Position numbers and translations under genes: made by a program
Notes under the pieces: model-generated
The model's database searches: none
What the model saw: only the letters and a program-made list of their open reading frames with translations
Told to the model about the DNA's origin: nothing
In this document: piece after piece, positions 60,863-64,000 of the stretch
How positions within the stretch are numbered: position 1 is the stretch's first letter
Layout: every line of letters begins with the position of its first letter
Origin: Pseudotamlana agarivorans
Lineage (GTDB): Bacteria > Bacteroidota > Bacteroidia > Flavobacteriales > Flavobacteriaceae
Length of the DNA stretch: 64,000 nt
Direction of reading: 5' to 3'
NCBI RefSeq assembly: GCF_018860245.1
Contig: NZ_JAHKPD010000024.1
Coordinates: forward strand, 1 to 64,000

Positions 60863-62326
60863 TTATTTTCTTTTCCTACTTAAGGTTAATGGTTTTCGGG
60901 TGTAACCAAATAAGCGGTAATCTTTAATAAGTTCTGCAGTGCCTTCTGGAACCATATCTTCCCAACCGCGTTCTCCGCTATTAATCATTTGTAAAATTTC
61001 TCGTGAAAAAATATTCATGATTTTAGGGTCGTAATCTGTAATGTCAATTACCTTACCATTGTATTTAAAGAATTTGTACAATTCTTTCATTCTTGGGTAA
61101 ACCTTCAAGTTTTCACTTGTAATTAATTCTCCCGTTTTAGGGTCAAGCATTGGGTATAAGTAAACTTTTAAATCTTTAAAGAATAGTTTTCCAAAGGCTT
61201 CTAAAATTCCACCGCTAATGTGTCGGTAGTATTTTTCATCGAAAATATCCACTAAATTACTAACACCCATAGCGAGTCCCATTCTTGCTTTGGTGTAGTT
61301 TGAAAAGTATTCTACTACTTTGTAGTATTCCTGGAAGTTAGATATCATAACCGAATGACCTATAGAGCATAACAAATCTGCACGATCTATGAAATCTTGT
61401 TCGTCAATTTCTCCTTCAGCACGTAAATTTGATAGTGTAATTTCAAAAACTACGACCGTTTTGTTAACATCAACTTTATTTTCTTTAATAAACATGTCGT
61501 ATGATTTCTCATACATCTCCATGTTTACTTTAGTTACTGGTCTGAAACTTCCGCGAAGCGCTAAAATGTTTTTTTTGTAGAATACTTTTGCTGGTAAAAC
61601 ATTTGTTCCGTCTGGTCCAAACATTACGGCATCGGTCATGCCATTTTTTACCAACTGCAAACTCATTAATCGGTTGTCTACATTATTGAATACAGGCCCC
61701 GAAAAGTTTATAGTATCAATTTCTAGACGGTCTTTATCTAAATGATCATAAAGATAACGCAGTAGTTTTTTAGGCTCGTTGTATTTATAAAAGGCGCCGT
61801 AAATTAAATTTGTACCTAGAATCCCTAAAGTTTCTTGTTGCAGTCTCGCATCAGTTTCTTTAAAGCGTAGGTGTAAAATAATCTCGTTGTATTCTGCTCC
61901 AGCTTCAACTTGATATTTAATTCCTACCCAACCGTGACCTTTAAATTGCTTAGCGAAATCGATGGTAGCAACTGTATTGGCGTAGGTGAAGAAAATTTTA
62001 TTCGGATTTTTTTCACGGGTTAACCTGTTTTCCATCAAGCTCATTTCGTGAGCAAGCATTTTGCGTAAACGAGCTTCTGTTACATAACGTCCGTCGTCTT
62101 CAGCGCCATAAATGGCATCACTAAAATCTTTATCATACGCAGACATTGCCTTTGCAATAGTACCAGATGCACCACCCGCTCTAAAAAAATGTCGACAGGT
62201 TTCTTGTCCTGCGCCAATTTCGGCAAAAGTTCCGTAAATATTTTCGTTTAAATTGATGCGAAGTGCTTTAGATTTTAATGAAGGAATATCATCAAACTCT
62301 TTATCTCCTTTAATGGTAATTTCCAT
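60863..62326 (-). CDS. Large conserved protein of unknown function
   Basis: A 487-aa soluble protein with no recognisable catalytic motif, signal peptide or membrane helix. Strongly patterned segments include NENIYGTFAEIGAGQETCRHF, shown here as IYGTFAEIGAGQET, then FRAGGASGTIAKAMSAYDK, KIFFTYANTVATIDFAKQF, GWVGIKYQ, RFKETDARLQQETLGILG, ALRGSFRPVTKVNM and RARMGLAMGVSNLVDIF. I recall near-identical proteins throughout Bacteroidota, labelled inconsistently (for example as nicotinate-nucleotide adenylyltransferase) without visible support. It is divergent from the PhnP-like hydrolase and convergent with bcp. Function open. Confidence 0.75.
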   Translation of the reverse strand: MEITIKGDKEFDDIPSLKSKALRINLNENIYGTFAEIGAGQETCRHFFRAGGASGTIAKAMSAYDKDFSDAIYGAEDDGRYVTEARLRKMLAHEMSLMENRLTREKNPNKIFFTYANTVATIDFAKQFKGHGWVGIKYQVEAGAEYNEIILHLRFKETDARLQQETLGILGTNLIYGAFYKYNEPKKLLRYLYDHLDKDRLEIDTINFSGPVFNNVDNRLMSLQLVKNGMTDAVMFGPDGTNVLPAKVFYKKNILALRGSFRPVTKVNMEMYEKSYDMFIKENKVDVNKTVVVFEITLSNLRAEGEIDEQDFIDRADLLCSIGHSVMISNFQEYYKVVEYFSNYTKARMGLAMGVSNLVDIFDEKYYRHISGGILEAFGKLFFKDLKVYLYPMLDPKTGELITSENLKVYPRMKELYKFFKYNGKVIDITDYDPKIMNIFSREILQMINSGERGWEDMVPEGTAELIKDYRLFGYTRKPLTLSRKRK

Positions 62327-62392
62327 ATGAAAACAAGTTATATCGTGTCATACAAAGGTATCAAATAAGTGTAGCAAACAAAAAAATAACCT

Positions 62393-62400
62393 TATTTTTG
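62393..62400 (+). promoter_or_regulatory. -7 promoter element of the PhnP-like gene
   Basis: TATTTTTG, followed by GCTAAAA exactly as at the menB promoter (4956-4970). It ends 18 bases before the chosen start at 62419. Confidence 0.55.
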
Positions 62401-62418
62401 GCTAAAAATTATCAAATT

Positions 62419-63180
62419 TTGAAAATAACGTTTCTCGGTACAGGTACATCGCAAGGAATCCCCATTATAGGGAGCGACCATCCGGTTTGTAAAAGTTCAA
62501 ACCCTAAAGATAAGCGTTTACGAGTGTCTGTATTAATAGAAAGTAGCGGTTATAATTATGTAATTGATTGTGGTCCAGATTTTAGATATCAAATGCTGCG
62601 TGCCGAATGTGAAAGAATAGATGCGATAATTTTCACCCATGAACATTCAGACCATGTGATGGGCTTGGATGATATTCGTCCTTTTTATTTCAAACAAGGC
62701 AATATTTCAATTTATGCGCACAAACGCGTATTAAAAGCTTTAAAGCAGCGATTTGATTATATTTTTGCTACAAAAAATAAATATCCAGGTGCACCATCGT
62801 TAAATGTGCATCGTATAAAGAACAAATCGTTTCGTTTATGTGAAGAGGTTGTAGTGCCAATAAAAGGTATGCATGCCGATTTGGAGGTTTTTGGTTATCG
62901 TTTTAATGAGTTTGCATATTTAACCGATATGAAATTTGTTTCGGAAAAAGAAATAGAAAAGCTAAAAGGCGTGAAGGTGTTAGTGGTTAACGCATTGCGA
63001 ATTGAGCCGCATCATTCACATTTTAATTTAGAAGAAGCTTTAAGTTTTATAGAAAAGGTAAACCCAGAAAAAGCTTACTTAACACATATTAGTCATTTAT
63101 TGGGGTTTCATGATGATGTTGAAAAAACGTTACCAGATCATGTGTCTTTAGCTTATGATGGCTTAGAATTAACAATTTAA
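62419..63180 (+). CDS. PhnP-like MBL-fold hydrolase
   Basis: A 253-aa metallo-beta-lactamase-fold phosphodiesterase-like protein. The N terminus KITFLGTGTSQGIPIIG and the zinc motif H74-E-H76-S-D78-H79 are typical of the PhnP/lipoyl(octanoyl)-associated MBL group in Bacteroidota, with later His and Asp ligands at GMHADL, LTDMKF and LTHISHL. The start codon is TTG 62419, which gives the family N terminus MKITFLG; the longer frame opens at a TTG inside the -7 box. The next gene follows after 11 bases. Confidence 0.85.
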   Translation: MKITFLGTGTSQGIPIIGSDHPVCKSSNPKDKRLRVSVLIESSGYNYVIDCGPDFRYQMLRAECERIDAIIFTHEHSDHVMGLDDIRPFYFKQGNISIYAHKRVLKALKQRFDYIFATKNKYPGAPSLNVHRIKNKSFRLCEEVVVPIKGMHADLEVFGYRFNEFAYLTDMKFVSEKEIEKLKGVKVLVVNALRIEPHHSHFNLEEALSFIEKVNPEKAYLTHISHLLGFHDDVEKTLPDHVSLAYDGLELTI

Positions 63181-63191
63181 AAATTTTTAAA

Positions 63192-63692
63192 ATGAAGCAA
63201 AAAATTTTCATGTATTTATTCGTTTTTGCAAGTTTACTGGTGTTGTTTCAGTATGTAAATGCAAAGAATGTTTTTGAAGATATTGACAAGAAACTGGTTA
63301 GTAGTAGAACGCAGTTGAAAAAATATAAAGATTCGGTAGCTGTTTTACATGATGAGATTTTGAAAGTCTCTCATTTTAATTTGGATAGAAATGAAGATGC
63401 GATTACCTACTTTGAAAACGAAGGTTATAAAATTGATGAACTCATTCCTTTTATAAAAGATGAACTTTATAAGTTAAATGAAGTTAAAGGGGAGCATCCG
63501 CTTATACCTTATGCTTCAAGTGAGGGAAGGAAAATGATGCTAAACACCGTTAAATTGTTAAATCATAAATGGATTATTGTTGATTTTTCAGATGGTGAGT
63601 TTTGGGGGGAATTACTTTTAACTTATGAAATTATAGAAGATAAGGAATTGAAGTTTAATCTCGTTGAGCACTTTCTTTATCCGCTTCAATAA
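63192..63692 (+). CDS. Secreted or anchored hydrolase-like hypothetical protein
   Basis: A 166-aa protein with an N-terminal hydrophobic signal or anchor (about residues 5-24), a short coiled segment (about 30-55, KLVSSRTQLKKYKDSVAVLHDEI) and a globular C-terminal half containing IPYASSEGRKMMLNTVKLLNHKWI and ending VEHFLYPLQ. I do not recognise the family. It is probably co-transcribed with the PhnP-like gene 11 bases upstream, and stops three bases from the convergent partial gene. Confidence 0.65.
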   Translation: MKQKIFMYLFVFASLLVLFQYVNAKNVFEDIDKKLVSSRTQLKKYKDSVAVLHDEILKVSHFNLDRNEDAITYFENEGYKIDELIPFIKDELYKLNEVKGEHPLIPYASSEGRKMMLNTVKLLNHKWIIVDFSDGEFWGELLLTYEIIEDKELKFNLVEHFLYPLQ

Positions 63693-63694
63693 AA

Positions 63695-64000
63695 TTAATT
63701 CATGATATAAGCAGTGCCTTGTTGTTTTTTAGTTTCCCCTACATACGAGTATTCGTAAGTATAGGACGAGTCGGTTGTTGTTAATATTTTTAAATGAATA
63801 TCCTTGCGCTCGGCCATATTCTTTGGGTTTATGGTTTTAAAAACGACTTCACAATCATTTATCCAGCGTAAATTAGAAGAATCAATTTTCTTGTCATATT
63901 TCTCTACTTGAATGTTTTTGTCTCTTTTAAAGGTAGATTTAAACACCACGCCATCTATAGTAACCTCACTATAAAACTCGCCAATTTGATAAGGCTTACA
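63695..64000 (-). CDS. Small lipoprotein-like protein, cut by the window edge
   Basis: The frame runs without a stop to the end of the window, so the start is missing; 101 residues are visible. They read EFYSEVTIDGVVFKS, KIDSSNLRWINDCEVVFKTINPKN and YTYEYSYVGETKKQQGTAYI. I recall close relatives in flavobacteria as about 130-aa lipoproteins that databases sometimes mislabel DNA topoisomerase IV. A GTG at 63949 is within the gene and not a credible start. The missing part should carry the signal and lipobox. Confidence 0.65.
   Translation of the reverse strand, partial: CKPYQIGEFYSEVTIDGVVFKSTFKRDKNIQVEKYDKKIDSSNLRWINDCEVVFKTINPKNMAERKDIHLKILTTTDSSYTYEYSYVGETKKQQGTAYIMN

Overview
This window is 64 kb of AT-rich chromosome from a member of the Flavobacteriaceae (Bacteroidota), probably a marine, gliding type. 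The evidence is the gene families and the signals. Flavobacterial families include CAL67264-type and DUF4834-type small proteins, OMP_b-brl-type receptors, a short MenE, YfhO, and a type IX secretion (T9SS) C-terminal sorting domain. Promoters are of the Bacteroidota kind (TAnnTTTG at -7, TTTG/TTG at -33), and Shine-Dalgarno sequences are largely absent. I see no rRNA, tRNA, CRISPR array, insertion sequence, prophage or integration scar. This is core chromosome with small accessory patches, so the interest lies in small genes, RNA signals and unusual variants of familiar enzymes.

Layout. 0.1-2.5 kb: an OmpA-like lipoprotein, a GT2 glycosyltransferase and an orphan HsdR-N nuclease-like protein, all leftward. 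2.6-4.3 kb: holA and ung, then a 58-aa membrane peptide on the minus strand. 5-12.9 kb: a tightly packed menaquinone operon (menB-menA-metallohydrolase-patatin/barrel-menC-CPBP protease-menE), followed by sppA and an acyl-CoA ligase. 16.6-22.9 kb: a WG-repeat fragment, a deiodinase-like redoxin, DoxX, an acyl-CoA carboxyltransferase, and a flavin reductase/MarR/pirin redox group. 23-30.2 kb: an MFS exporter, ettA with its small membrane neighbour, nudK-like, GNAT, an arginase-family enzyme and a coiled-coil protein. 30.3-33.8 kb: a Crp-like regulator, a candidate small RNA carrying a (YAAC)13 tract, fumC, a 1-Cys peroxiredoxin and a 57-aa membrane protein with its own promoter and terminator. 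33.8-38.5 kb: an outer-membrane barrel receptor and the prfB-HAD-arsC operon, with prfB read through a programmed +1 frameshift. 38.6-47.5 kb: threonine aldolase, YegP-like, YbaB, oligopeptidase B, and a probable sulfonolipid (capnine) locus of a cysteine-synthase-like enzyme and an AONS-family acyltransferase, with a GNAT-fold protein convergent to it. 47.6-53.1 kb: DUF4834, YfhO, a glycosyltransferase and a flippase (cell-surface glycan). 53.2-55.7 kb: two secreted proteins of unknown role. 55.8-64 kb: uvrA, an ECF sigma factor with a 48-aa follower, a cysteine-free endonuclease III, bcp, a 487-aa conserved protein of unknown function, a PhnP-like hydrolase and two small secreted or lipoprotein genes, the last cut by the window edge.

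Themes. Menaquinone synthesis, redox defence (two peroxiredoxins, a deiodinase-like redoxin, MarR/pirin/flavin reductase), DNA repair (ung, uvrA, nth), envelope lipids and glycans, and translation control (prfB, ettA) dominate. Several starts were corrected. In four genes (menB, uvrA, bcp and the PhnP-like hydrolase) the longest reading frame begins at a TTG that is the last three bases of the -7 promoter box, so the true start lies 15-25 bases further in. The most notable items are the candidate YAAC-repeat RNA, the prfB frameshift site with a degraded Shine-Dalgarno stimulator, the probable capnine locus, and the Fe-S-less Nth.
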